Assembly (NCBI RefSeq): GCF_000003195.3
Contig: NC_012876.2
Span: forward strand, 59,886,407 to 59,950,406
DNA: 64,000 nt
Origin: Sorghum bicolor
Taxonomy: Eukaryota; Streptophyta; Magnoliopsida; Poales; Poaceae
Reading direction: 5' to 3'
Shown: positions 1 through 10,900 of the stretch, piece after piece
Numbering within the stretch: position 1 is the stretch's first letter
Layout: the number at the start of each line of letters is the position of its first letter
Notes under the pieces: model-generated
What the model saw: only the letters and a program-made list of their open reading frames with translations
The model's database searches: none
What the model was told of the DNA's origin: nothing
Translations under genes and position numbers: made by a program

Positions 1-401
1 TTGTTGATGGTAGATAACATCTAATTTTAACCCTCAACTAAACATGAAAATGGACCTATATGCAAACACCTAGTGATATAGGTTTATCACTAACAGAATT
101 CCACAAGTTTTGGTGAATATTAGTTTTTGCAGGGTGTCAGCTCAAAACAACCAAAGATGGTCCACATGTCAGGTTTACATAGAGAGAACACCATGAATGT
201 CAACTTTTCTATAATCCAGAATGGGAGGCGAAACAAGCACAAGTGCCGGGCGGCCGTCCGGAGACCCCTTGGGCGCCCACCCCACTATGGTGGCCAATCA
301 CAGCTAACCTCGCGGATCTTGCCTCCACCAACTTTGAGGATTAATCTTAAGTACACGTTTAAGTCAGTTTGATCTAAGGGCTGTGGTGCTTCCTAGGAGG
401 C

Positions 402-408
402 TATAAAT
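402..408 (+). promoter_or_regulatory. TATA box of the outer LTR
   Basis: TATAAAT lies about 400 bp into the outer LTR and is followed by a C/T-rich stretch (TCTCCTCCATCTTC, 433-446). This is the normal place for the U3/R promoter of a grass gypsy LTR. It fixes the LTR orientation as plus. Confidence 0.55.
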
Positions 409-589
409 ACAAGCCTGACCCTCCTAGAGGCATCTCCTCCATCTTCTTCATTAGCTATCTCTAGAGCAAAAACTAGGGTTCCATCAAGTAGAGAAGTAGA
501 GGTTAGTTCATCTAGTTGTATTTCTAGTTCATCTAGTTCTAGTTCTAGTTGTCTAGTTGTATCTAGATTAGAGGGAGAGAGAAGAGGAG

Positions 590-1267
590 TGATAGGTTAC
601 CGATATGAATCGGTACGAGGGTGGCCCGATCTTCACGACAGTAGATCAAAAGAACAAGGATAACTTGCTGCGAACAGCGGGTAACTAGCTTTATACCTGA
701 CAAAGGTTGGATGCGACCAAGCGACGGGGAGAGAGGCACCGAAACCACGAAGACTTCGACTCGATCTCCAAACGACCGCAGAACCACAATCCGGAACTAA
801 TCCACACAATACGGCGCAGCCGAATGGAAGCCGTAGAGCACGAAGTAGGGGAACCCAGAGGATTCACTTCACAAGTCCAAGAAGAACAAGGAAGAACAAA
901 GGTTGAGTAAGGCACTCAGCAGCATGGCTGCAATATTATGTAGTTTATCAAATCATCAAAGGTTGTAGCTTGACTTGGAGCTTGTGACATCTTGCTTGTT
1001 GGCATGGTCATATCATCCTCCCCCTCTTGAAAAGGAGTCGTCCTCGACTCTAACTCTTCTGATCCAAAAAGTTGTGCTAGGCCATCGGTTTGTAATGTTG
1101 TGATAACATCGCAATCTTCTTGTTCCATGATAGAAAGGTGTTTGAATCTATAGTCATATAAACCAAGTAGTAGCCTTGTATGTGGAAACCTAAATGATTT
1201 GGAATTAAGTTTAGCTTTCACCTTGAGTGGATGCTTGAATGTTGATTGCCTTAGTATGGTCTCATCA
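590..1267 (-). repeat. 3' LTR of the nested non-autonomous element
   Basis: This is the 678 bp direct-repeat partner of 4414-5091. It is the 3' LTR because the element reads on the minus strand. Short ORFs inside it recur in the other LTR and are not genes. Confidence 0.93.
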
Positions 1268-1280
1268 TCCTCACTCCCTT
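1268..1280 (-). other. Polypurine tract of the nested element
   Basis: The minus strand reads AAGGGAGTGAGGA directly before the TG of the 3' LTR. This is the expected plus-strand priming site. Confidence 0.75.
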
Positions 1281-1356
1281 CAAGAAAAATCGTCCACGAC
1301 TTTTGTTTACCTGAAAACAGCTTAGACAAAATAGAGGGTGGATGTACTTGATAATT

Positions 1357-3657
1357 CTAATAATCATTCCTTTTGTTCTGTTCATTTGTGCCATTATGAA
1401 TTATTTTTGCATTATTTCCTTTTCCATGTAAGAAACATTCTCTCAACTTTGGTGAACCTATAAACAGTTTAGAGGATGGTAGCACAAAAATTTCTTCCAC
1501 TCCAATCATTTGATTCATGTTGTCATGTTTTATCTTTAGAAGATCAAACGTTTCATAAAATGGATGTTGAGAACTAATGTTATTCCAAAAATTATTGTGG
1601 CAACAAAATTCATTCAAGGGTTTAGAAGTATAATTTTTAAACTCAATGCTCCAAGGTGTGGATGAACAACTTTTCAGTGTATAGGCTTTGCTTTGCACAA
1701 GATTTCTATCTTTAAGTGGATGGTACGAACATGCTGACAACATGAATTGATCAAAACCATAAGCACCAAGCATTTGTTGCATCTTAAAAGATTTCTCACT
1801 TTGTTTATCTCTCAACATTTTTGGGTCTAAATCAGCAAACTTGTTATATGTTACACAAATGGCATGAACCTGGAAGGTATCTACAACATGTTCTCCAATC
1901 AAGACAAATGTAAACTGGAAGCTATGAGTAGTATTCAATGAGCCCAAAGATGTTATGTTAGAAATTTTCTCAAGCATTTGTTCAATATTGATAGGCATGT
2001 TAAGCATAGTATAACACAAACATTCAAGAGGAGATATCCTTGTAAACAAATCAGCACAAGTAACCGACTGGATGAGGTGTTGTTTGTTGTTATATGAAGT
2101 GTTGCAAGGATCATTCAAAGCACAAAGACTATCATCAAAAATAAATTCAGCACTTGTATCAACATGAGTTCCAGTCAAATCAGCACAAATGTTTTGGTTA
2201 TGTTTTATTGCTGAAACAGTGATATCACAAGTACTCAGTATGTGTTGAACATTCAGATTTGATTTATTTTTCATGTATTTTAAATCCAATGATTCTACAT
2301 GTACCAAGGTTTGAATCTCTGAATTTTTAAATTCATTGTTGATCTTAGATGGTTTTGATGAATTAACGAAAGGGTTGAGAAATGTGCAGCCATCTCTAAG
2401 ATGTATGAGCATTGAAACATAATGCATCGTATGACACATATGAATGCAAATCATCATGTATATGAACCATATCAAACCATAGAAAAGATCATGTACGATT
2501 GAACTTTGGTTATCAACTTGCAAAATTTCAGCACACGAGTGAACATGTGAAATAATCAAATCAGTGCAAATATTTCGTGTATGGTTAATCCCATTTGAAC
2601 CATGTGTATTATCATAATTATGTGCCATTTTATTTTGCAAACTCAAATCTGATTTATTTTCAATAACTTTTAGACTTTTTGGTGGTGCAAGTACCAACGA
2701 TTGCTCCTCTGAAATCATACGGTTATCCATGTCATGGTTCAGGTTTTGGGCAACACACAATGGGTTTAGTTGAATGGCTACCTTCTCATTTCTCTCAACA
2801 AGTATGGTGTTGTCTTGAGCATCCATCTCTTCCCTATTCTCATCACCAACCTGCACATTTGGAAAGACAAAACTAGAAGTAGTGATGAGAGTGTTAGTTT
2901 CAAAGATATCCTCACTTGGCCTGCATTCTAAATATCTATTTTTCTGTGGTGTATCTCTCACACTCTCATTGTTGACACTCTCAACCTTACAGTGGGTGGA
3001 ATCACTCAACTCACTTTTGTTTTCACTCTCTCTCATTTTGGCAATGTGGCTCTCATTCTCACATAGGTTTTGATGCACAATTACTTCAATGTCTTGTGAA
3101 GCCACATATGCATGTGTATCGTTGTCATTGACAATCACTTGTTCTTCCTCATCGAAAATTGGGGGCTGATCATAATTCACAACATTATTTTCTTCATGAA
3201 CCTGCATTGCAAAAGGAACAAGAATAGAAGGTATTATGATGTTAGAAGTAAATAATTCCTCACATGATTCATCTTTTTTTTCTCTCAATTTTTGTGGATC
3301 ACTCTCACATAGAGTTTTGTGGCTCTCCTCAAATATTGTGGAATCTCTCATCTTCTCACTGAATTTTGATTGGTGCCACTCTTTCTCACGTATGGTGGAA
3401 TGTCTCATCTTTTCCTTTTGATTTCTCTCACTCAATTTTGGTTGGTGGCACTCTTGCTGAATTTTTCTTTTGGGGGACACGCAGTAATCTTCATCATTAA
3501 TGAGCACACGGGGGCGAATGCTATGCCCATGAGCACCTCCTCCATGTTGTCCACTATGGCCAAAGAGACCACAGCGAGAGTTGGCTGAGCTATGTTGTTT
3601 AGCCCGACCACGCACCACAGGAAGACGTTCATCAAACATCTTCTCCATGGCCTCCAC
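1357..3657 (-). CDS. Element-encoded ORF (766 aa), gag-like N-terminus, otherwise unrecognised
   Basis: This uninterrupted 766-codon ORF fills most of the interior of the nested retrotransposon and is read in the element's sense direction. The first 60 or so residues (an RGRAKQHSSANSR stretch, then Gly/His-rich, then RPRVLINDEDY) resemble the N-terminal leader of grass gypsy Gag proteins. The remainder is rich in Ser, Asn, Lys and His and contains Glu/Arg/Lys-rich stretches with KMRxSTI-like repeats. I see no CCHC zinc knuckle, no DSGA/DTGA protease motif and no YxDD motif. It is probably a remnant or replacement of gag in a non-autonomous element. Its length without a stop suggests it is either very recent or under constraint. 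The function is unknown. Confidence 0.6.
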   Translation of the reverse strand: MEAMEKMFDERLPVVRGRAKQHSSANSRCGLFGHSGQHGGGAHGHSIRPRVLINDEDYCVSPKRKIQQECHQPKLSERNQKEKMRHSTIREKEWHQSKFSEKMRDSTIFEESHKTLCESDPQKLREKKDESCEELFTSNIIIPSILVPFAMQVHEENNVVNYDQPPIFDEEEQVIVNDNDTHAYVASQDIEVIVHQNLCENESHIAKMRESENKSELSDSTHCKVESVNNESVRDTPQKNRYLECRPSEDIFETNTLITTSSFVFPNVQVGDENREEMDAQDNTILVERNEKVAIQLNPLCVAQNLNHDMDNRMISEEQSLVLAPPKSLKVIENKSDLSLQNKMAHNYDNTHGSNGINHTRNICTDLIISHVHSCAEILQVDNQSSIVHDLFYGLIWFIYMMICIHMCHTMHYVSMLIHLRDGCTFLNPFVNSSKPSKINNEFKNSEIQTLVHVESLDLKYMKNKSNLNVQHILSTCDITVSAIKHNQNICADLTGTHVDTSAEFIFDDSLCALNDPCNTSYNNKQHLIQSVTCADLFTRISPLECLCYTMLNMPINIEQMLEKISNITSLGSLNTTHSFQFTFVLIGEHVVDTFQVHAICVTYNKFADLDPKMLRDKQSEKSFKMQQMLGAYGFDQFMLSACSYHPLKDRNLVQSKAYTLKSCSSTPWSIEFKNYTSKPLNEFCCHNNFWNNISSQHPFYETFDLLKIKHDNMNQMIGVEEIFVLPSSKLFIGSPKLRECFLHGKGNNAKIIHNGTNEQNKRNDY

Positions 3658-4399
3658 TAGTGAGTTTTGTAGTTGGCATAACTCAGCCCGCGAAACTGGT
3701 GTTTCTTTTTATCCATATCGACCACTACGTACGCTCGAATTAGATCCTGGCATGTTAGCACTTATGCAAGATATAGTAGAATGGGTAATTTTGTGGAATC
3801 ACACAACCTCACCTCTTACTTACCAATGCTCTTTTCTGTTCTCAAGGACAGTGAATTGTGCTAGTGTAGCAGCTCAACAGAAGTGATTCCGAGGTCGCAA
3901 GGATTACGAGTCAAATGTCCCGGTTTCAGTTTTTGGTGGAGCTATAGGTGGCTAAACAAGGGAGGCTACGGTACTGAAAATCAAGTGGTTTGATGTGCTC
4001 AAAAGATATAATGTTGCTGATATATAAATCACCAAGATCTGAATATGTAAACTAAATTTTTCAGTGAGCAAACCGCAATACAACCCCTATCCTCTTCTTC
4101 TACTTTTTCTGTTCTTTCTCTTTTCTTTTCTCTGATTTTTTTTTCACTGACTTTTTTTGAACTCTTTTTTATACTAACAGGGGTGCGGATAACAGATGAA
4201 ACACAACACAATATATGTAAAGAGGGTGAGTAGCAACTTGATGAACACAAAAACACAAGATAACAGTACCGTCAAAAGGCTTTAGGATTTTTTTGTGGCT
4301 TTTTCAGTGGACTATAGGTGATGAACAAAACAGTAGCAAACGATAGATAATCTAAAGGTAGATATGTGGATGATTGAGAGACCTACTGTGACAACGAAA

Positions 4400-4411
4400 G
4401 CTTTGATACCA
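4400..4411 (-). other. Primer-binding site (initiator tRNA-Met type)
   Basis: The minus strand reads TGGTATCAAAGC, one mismatch from the canonical plant TGGTATCAGAGC. It lies 2 bp downstream of the 5' LTR end. Confidence 0.85.
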
Positions 4412-4413
4412 GT

Positions 4414-5091
4414 TGATAGGTTACCGATATGAATGGGTACGAGGGTGGCCCGATCTTCACGACAGTAGATCAAAAGAACAAGGATAACTTGCTGCGAACA
4501 GCGGGTAACTAGCTTTATACCTGACAAAGGTTGGATGCGACCAAGCGACGGGGAGAGAGGCACCGAAACCACGAAGACTTCGACTCGATCTCCAAACGAC
4601 CGCAGAACCACAATCCGAAACTAATCCACACAATACGGCGCAGCCGAATGGAAGCCGTAGAGCACGAAGTAGGGGAACCCAGAGGATTCACTTCACAAGT
4701 CCAAGAAGAACAAGGAAGAACAAAGGTTGAGTAAGGCACTCAGCAGCATGGCTGCAATATTATGTAGTTTATCAAATCATCAAAGGTTGTAGCTTGACTT
4801 GGAGCTTGTGACATCTTGCTTGTTGGCATGGTCATATCATCCTCCCCCTCTTGAAAAGGAGTCGTCCTCGACTCTAACTCTTCTGATCCAAAGAGTTGTG
4901 CTAGGCCATCGGTTTGTAATGTTGTGATAACATCGCAATCTTCTTGTTCCATGATAGAAAGGTGTTTGAATCTATAGTCATATAAACCAAGTAGTAGCCT
5001 TGTATGTGGAAACCTAAATGATTTGGAATTAAGTTTAGCTTTCACCTTGAGTGGATGCTTGAATGTTGATTGCCTTAGTATGGTCTCATCA
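4414..5091 (-). repeat. 5' LTR of the nested non-autonomous element
   Basis: This 678 bp LTR is next to the primer-binding site. The TSD copy AGGAG follows at 5092-5096, after which the outer LTR resumes. Confidence 0.93.
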
Positions 5092-5739
5092 AGGAGAGAG
5101 CCAAGGAGGAGCCGGATCTGTCGGATCTTCCTCAACATTGTATATTTGCAGCAACCAGTTTGTCTTTGGTAATCTCCAGGTACTTCAATTCTATAATTCT
5201 TAAGTGTTTATTTAACTTTCATATTTATCTTTAAGTTATTTATTGGATTCTTGCTTGCATCAAGTGCTCTAGTTCTTTGATATGCTAGAGTAGTAATTAA
5301 TAGGTTAAGCATGGTGCTTAGTCTTGCAATTACCTGGAATTGCACCCAATTTAGCGTATTGTTGTGGCAGCCCCAGGATCATGACAGTCCTGATGGCCGA
5401 CGTATTCCACCTCGTTCGGATTGGTGTTGTAGGACCGTAGTTAGAGCTTCCTAGCCCCTATCTCATCTCTTTCCGTGGTTAGTGTTCTGATGTCCCAAAA
5501 TATATAACCTTAGAGTAAATCCTGATTCCTAGATCAACCTATAGAACTCTTAGGAAAATTTCTCTCTACCGTACAATATATATAGTTATCCTTGCGTTCT
5601 AAAACTCAATTAGTATACTTCACGTTCCCCGTGGAAAATCGATACCTTGGAATACTCCCAGATGAAAGCTACATCAGTATCCGTACGCTTACGGATTTTT
5701 CTGTGTGCATTTAAAATACCCAACACCAGCCATCGCAGA

Positions 5740-5996
5740 GCCCCCCTCACCTCCTTCAACAACACACATGACGAGCTTAGCAGAGCCATACTCGAGCGGG
5801 GTCTCACGTAGGACGAGGAAGGTAGCATCCCCGTCCTAGTCGAGATGGCAGAGGTCAGCACCTCACGACAAAAGGAGATCGCCATCCTCTTGCTCCTGTA
5901 GATCTGCGAGGATAACGTCATCTACCGCACCATGGTCACCCGCAAGGGCACCATCCCACCCCTCATTGCCTTCTGCTAATCCTCCTCCGTTCACCC
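5740..5996 (+). pseudogene. ARM-repeat protein fragment (U-box/ARM family) with stop codons
   Basis: In the frame that reads IPVLVEMAEV (from about 5827) the plus strand continues through RQKEIAILLLL, a stop codon, ICEDNVIYRTMV and then GTIPPLIAF before a second stop. A further stop lies upstream, just before DEEGSIPVL. This is the consensus of one to two armadillo repeats as found in plant U-box/ARM proteins. No full-length gene flanks it. It is a relic immediately downstream of the outer LTR. The family call is from recognition of the repeat consensus. Confidence 0.6.
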
Positions 5997-6872
5997 AATC
6001 CAATCCTACCATCCCTTACCTTGGTCGTGCATGCGTCGAGGGTGCATTAAGCTACCACTACCAATGAGCTCCTCTGTGACACCATGCCACAATTGATTGC
6101 ACCCTAAGTCGGTTTATCTCCTGTGGCAGGGCCAACTATCGGTGCCTAGGCTTGGGTGCCACCGATTTCCCTAGAGCCATGTGCCCTGGAGATTGTCGTG
6201 GTGGTGCTACTGATTTGTTTGTTCAACCCTGGTAAGGCAGGGGTGGGGTTGGTGAGGAGTAGATCCCACCTTCTTAGTCGCCGGCCATGGTGGAGGAGCA
6301 GAGCTTCTCAGTCCTTCCTTCCCCTGTACACGATCGCTGTCGAGATGAACAAGGTGAAGGGGGTAAGGTCACCACTCTAAAGAATCTCTGTTCCAAAACC
6401 GTACATAAGGTTTTCATCTCATACAGCTTCTCCCTTCTATACTCTCATATGGCTTCTCCCTTCTATACATAGTACTAAGCGAAAAATCTATAGAATAAAA
6501 ATAGAATTAGTCCCATCTCATTATGGACCGAAGGGGGCTGGTATTTTTCCAAGAAATCTCTAGCCAACCTTCCCCCAAGAGGTTTTTCTTAACACCAATG
6601 AATTATATTAATGCTAGAGGAAAATGATAGCCTCCAAGAATTTCTTTGTTCTCAATGCCTCCTATTTAGAGGAATTAGCCACTTCAACGACCTTTGATGG
6701 TTACCAACTAATCCAAATAGCCAAATAAAAGCTAACTTAGTCAGACTTAGCTAGGATATGACAAACAAACACTAGTATATATAGTGGCTTGATTTGGACA
6801 TGATAACTCAAGCTTGGCTTAGTTTTTTAGCGAGGCTAACTAGAGCTATACAACCAAACACACCCGTATTTG
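5997..6872. other. Intergenic stretch, nothing recognised
   Basis: Short ORFs of about 60-75 codons occur on the plus strand but none shows a known domain, codon bias or splice context. The sequence may contain further decayed flanks of the ARM fragment. Confidence 0.4.
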
Positions 6873-7104
6873 GGCCTTGTTTAGTTCTATTTTTTTTTCA
6901 AAATGGACACTACAGCATTTTCGTTTGTATTTGACAAATATTGTCCAATCATGGACTAACTAGGCTTAAAAGATTCATCACAGGTAAACTTTACAATTAG
7001 TTATTATTTTTATCTATATTTAATGCTCCATGTATGCACCGCAAGATTCGATGTGACGAGGAATCTGATATTTTTTGTAAAATTTTTTGGGAACTAAACA
7101 AGGC
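6873..7104. mobile_element. Tourist-like MITE (GGCCTTGTTTAGTT family), copy 1
   Basis: It starts GGCCTTGTTTAGTTC and ends GGGAACTAAACAAGGC. The interior carries the family hallmarks: TTTCGTTTGTATTTGACAAA, a GGACTAACTAGG block, TCTATATTTAATGC and AAGATTCGATGTGA. Confidence 0.85.
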
Positions 7105-7140
7105 ATCTATTCACTTTTGCATTGGGAACCCTAGCCACTA

Positions 7141-7379
7141 GCCTTGTTTTTTACCAAAAAATTTTACCAAAAATTTTAGATTTCTCGTCACAACGAATCT
7201 TATAGCACATGTATGAAGTATTAAATATAGACAAAAACAAAAATTAATTGTACAGTTTATCTGTAATTTATGAGACAAATCTTTTGAACCTAGTTAGTCT
7301 ATGATTGGACAATATTTGTTAAAAAAATAAAAATATTACCGTACCCGAAATTCCAAAATTTTACCAACTCAACCAGGGC
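7141..7379. mobile_element. Tourist-like MITE, copy 2 (inverted, degenerate ends)
   Basis: This is the same family in reverse orientation to its neighbours, with CACAACGAATCTTATAGCAC, TATTAAATATAGAC and TCTATGATTGGACAATATTT. The terminal repeats have diverged. Confidence 0.7.
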
Positions 7380-7381
7380 TA

Positions 7382-7620
7382 GCCCTTGTTTAGTTCCGAA
7401 AAATTTTGGAAAATCGATACTGTAGCACTTTCGTTTGTATTTGACAAATATTGTCCAATTATAGACTAACTAGGCTCAAAAGATTCGTCTCGTTAATTCT
7501 GACCAAACTGTGCAATTAGTTTATATTTTCATCTATATTTAATACTTTATGTATATGTCTAAAGATTCGATGTGATGGGAAATGTGAAAAATTTTGCAAA
7601 ATTTTCTAGGAAACAAGGCC
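7382..7620. mobile_element. Tourist-like MITE, copy 3, TSD CTA
   Basis: The ends GCCCTTGTTTAGTT and GGAAACAAGGCC are flanked by CTA on both sides (7379-7381, 7621-7623). It lies about 325 bp upstream of the start codon of the 20-exon gene. Confidence 0.8.
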
Positions 7621-7945
7621 CTAGCTGTTACTTTTTTTCGTTTGCATTGGGAAGCCGGGTACAGGGAGTGGGTAGAGGGCAAACCTGCCAGAGTGCCAGA
7701 GAGAACGGGCAGAGACAGCGGCAGCAGAGAGGAGAGGCTGCTGCCCCCGTGGTGAGTGCGTACAGTACGACACAGACAGAGAGAGACGATCGTGATTCGT
7801 GAAGCGGTTTTTGGAGGAGGGCTAGCAGCCTAGCATAAAGCGTCGAGGGGCTTGGGGATTGGGGTGCACAAGGAAGAGGAGGACGAAAGAGCGCCCGTGC
7901 GGTGCGAGGACGGAAGAGCCGCGCCGCGCCGCGCCGGGAGCACGC

Positions 7946-10900
7946 ATGGGAGAGGTGAGCTCGTTGTTGTTGCGTGGGTGCTCGCGAGAGCTAGCTAGCT
8001 AGATACCAATGGCGCGTCCGCGCTCGGCTGTTCTCTCCATGTTCGCCGCCGCACGCACCCGCCGTTGGGGTTTCTGTCTTATTGCTCTCATCTCGTATTC
8101 TCGTGTGATTTCGTCGTGGGTTGCTGTGTGCATGCGTGGCGTGTGTTTTTTTTGGTGGATTTCCTCGCGAATGTGGCGCGCGCTTCCGTGCTTGCCTGAC
8201 GCCGCTGATGATGGTTCGCTGAGGCGAGCGGCCGTGGATCAGCTGGGTTTTCACCTTCTTTTTCTTCGTTTTTTGTTTGTTTGGAGTTGCGATCGTGGAC
8301 GACGATCGAGTGCGTGCGCGTTTGTGTTCCGCTCTTCCATGCTGCGATTCCGCGGGGAGTCAGCGGGATTTGGGGTTTTTCTGGGTGGGGCTCTCCTGCG
8401 ATTCTGCTCGGCTTCTTCGCTCGCGAGTTCCGCCGGTGCCGTGTGTTTCCCAGCTACAAGCATGCAGCGCGAGTGCCGGCGGTTTCGGCTACGAAATCCG
8501 GACATTTCGCTGAGTTTCTCTGCTGCTCCTCTCGAATTTGTGCTGCTTCACCCCTCCGTTGCACCTCATCCTGGTTGTGGTTTCTGCCGGTTGTGGTTCG
8601 TTGCTCTTAGGGTTTTGCTTCGCCTTGCGTTTTTCCTGCCTTTTGGCATCGGAAGGCTGTTGGAGTTTGGAGCTCGTTTCTATTGCGGCCCTTTTCCTGT
8701 GACGCGGTTTGGTTTCGATTGAAAACTCGTCGCCATTGCTCTGGTTGTTTGCCTTTTCCTGTGCCGCGGTCTACTCCGATCGATTTCGGTGGTGCTGGGT
8801 AGCTTTCGCAGCCGTGTTGACGGCGGGGATGAAATTTCTGCGCAACAATGTGGGAGCCTCGGGAGCACCGAGCAGATGAAATTCCTGCTCGGATATGCCG
8901 CCCATTCCATCACATTTTCTAGCTTTCCTTTTGGGTTTGGGTTTTTTTGCGGGTTTTCGGGTTCGTTTGGGACGTTTCGTATGCTTCCCCGTTCCGAGGC
9001 CTACTACTACTACTACTATACTACTACTTCCTAGGTGGTTGATTCAAATCTTTGGCACAAATCTCTTGCGTGGCTGCCCGGCTGGGTAGCTTCGTATCTG
9101 GTACAAGTCCGTGTCGTGTCATTCGCAGAATCGCAGTAGCGAAGTGAACAGGCCTGTTAAACCGACCGGACATCTATTGCTGATGTGACCGAGCTCTATG
9201 TGGTGTCACTGAACAAGGCCGGGTGTGAAGTCTTGTCTTTGACTGGCTGCATTTTTGTTTTCTTATGGTGATTTCGGATTCTTTTTCAGTTCCGTGCTGT
9301 GCTTTTGGAAGTTCGTTTTAAGCCTTTTTCGTGAGTTGCTTGGGTAGTGCAGTGAATTCTCTAGCAGTAGCAATTTTTTTTCTCAAGGTGGCTGATGCAT
9401 TTCTCGGATTCCATTCTGGCTTGTGGCAACCCAAGGATAGCATGCGGATTTTGTTCCCAGATTCCACTCTGGCCCATCTTTTTTTTAGCCAGCTGTTTGC
9501 AGACAGCTTGGGGGGTACTGCAATAAGAGTTCGCCTATTATATGCTTGTACAAGTTCCAATTAAAACAACTCGAGCAATTTGGTCATTCTTTTGTTCTAA
9601 ATACAGCTTGTGTTCAGATGAGTTGTCTTTTGAATTCGCAGAACTCAAGTGGAGAAACCAGCGGGGCAGGAACCAGGGCCAGCATGGAGCGCGTGAAGCA
9701 CGAGAACTTTTGCCGCGCCGTCGCGGAGGACAACACAGCGCTCCTCCTCTTGGCGGTGGGGAACTCCAGGAAGGAGGCCCTGTGTCGCATCCGCAAGGGC
9801 TCCGACGCCTCAAGGGTGCTGGACCCGGAGATGTCCGCGAGGCTGCTCCACCTCGCTTGCAAGCACGACGCGGTGGAGTGCGCGAGGCTGCTCCTAGAGG
9901 GCGGCAGCGGGATCGCGGCGGCCCCCATTGACGCAAGGGACCAGCTCACGTGGACGCCGCTCCACGTCGCAGCTGAGACCCACTCGACCAGGTGCATAGA
10001 GCTGCTACTCTCCAAGAACGCCCGCACTGATCTCAGGGTGGTTGACGGGAGACCACTTCTCCCGCTTGAGATCGCGCTAATGAGCAGGAGGTTTGTGAAT
10101 GTATTCCATTGCTAGTAATGCATGACTTTGACTGACTTCAGTCCCCAAATTTGCTGCAATAACTGTACTGTATGGTGTGTTTCCTCATTTCTGCAGAGTT
10201 CAAACTAAATGGTCGGTGGACAACTCAATTGAGGACCTTCTGTCTTTTCTTAAACAAATGGTACGGATCCTCATTATTACACGTGTGCATTGTCTGAATT
10301 GTTCATTCATAGCTATTCTGTATGATTAAATGCATCTTTTTTAGCCAAGCTTGACACCTCTCTCTCTATGTGTAGGATCTTAATGCAGTAAGGCTCCTAG
10401 CAGAGGAAACCAGAGTGGTTGGGGAGCTTGCGTACAGATACGCCATGGAAGGAAGTGTCCCTGCATTGGCAATGCTGCTTCTGGTGGTTGAAGAGAAGAT
10501 ATCGCCACAAGTGAGTGTGGTGATACAGGGCGTCAGCACAAAGCGGTCAATCTACAACTCCATTGTTGATGAGGCTTTATCAATGGGAGATGCTTCAGCT
10601 CGTGATGGAAATGAAAGGAGAAAGGCCCTGCTATGTGAGATTCAGCTGCTTAACCAATTTGGATCGGCATCATGGAGGGACCACAATGACAGGAGAACAT
10701 TACCCCCTCTACTGAGAGCTGCTAAGGTACCACTAGCCACTGTTCATTTAGTAACACGTGCCTTTGTCAGTAGGATGGCTACTTCCAAATTCTATATGCA
10801 GGGTTCTTCTTTATGTCGCTTTTTCATGATATCTGACTCCATTAAGTATGCCACCTTCTATAAAATGTAAACACACTCTTAGGTACCACTATGACTAGAA

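Larger units (their letters stand above)
590..5091 (-). mobile_element. Complete non-autonomous LTR retrotransposon (4502 bp) with 678 bp LTRs and TSD AGGAG
   Basis: Two direct repeats of exactly 678 bp (590-1267 and 4414-5091) differ at about three positions by eye. They bracket 3146 bp of internal DNA. On the minus strand the LTR starts TGATGAGACC and ends CCTATCA. A primer-binding site matching initiator tRNA-Met (TGGTATCAAAGC, minus strand of 4400-4411) lies 2 bp inside the 5' LTR. A purine tract (minus strand of 1268-1280) abuts the 3' LTR. Target duplication AGGAG is at 585-589 and 5092-5096. The internal region has one long ORF and no protease, reverse transcriptase, RNase H or integrase, so the element needs enzymes in trans. 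The near-identical LTRs indicate a recent insertion. Confidence 0.93.
2..5725 (+). mobile_element. Ty3-gypsy-type LTR (solo LTR or 3' LTR), interrupted by a nested element
   Basis: The sequence begins TGTTGATGG at position 2 and ends TACCCAACA at 5725, the short inverted TGTTG/CAACA termini expected of an LTR. Removing the nested element at 590-5091 and one copy of its target duplication leaves about 1.2 kb. A TATA box (CTATAAATAC, 401-410) lies in front of the likely transcription start, giving plus orientation. No pol sequence is present. The five bases after 5725 are CCAGC, whereas the only visible base before position 2 is T, so a perfect TSD is not supported. It could therefore be the 3' LTR of an element lying upstream of the window rather than a solo LTR. 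The superfamily call rests on my recognition of the LTR style, not on coding sequence. Confidence 0.7.

Noticed and set aside
8009..8722. 237-codon plus ORF
   Set aside because: It lies wholly inside the first intron of the 20-exon gene, overlaps other-frame ORFs and shows no domain.
9546..9641. Start of the ankyrin-KEN protein at 9546
   Set aside because: It would read through what looks like the acceptor region of intron 1. The mini-exon at 7946 plus the acceptor at 9641 gives a cleaner start, though only RNA can settle it.
9538..10027. Minus-strand and alternate-frame ORFs over exon 2 of the ankyrin-KEN gene
   Set aside because: They are shadows of a GC-rich exon; the plus frame encodes ankyrin repeats and splices in phase.
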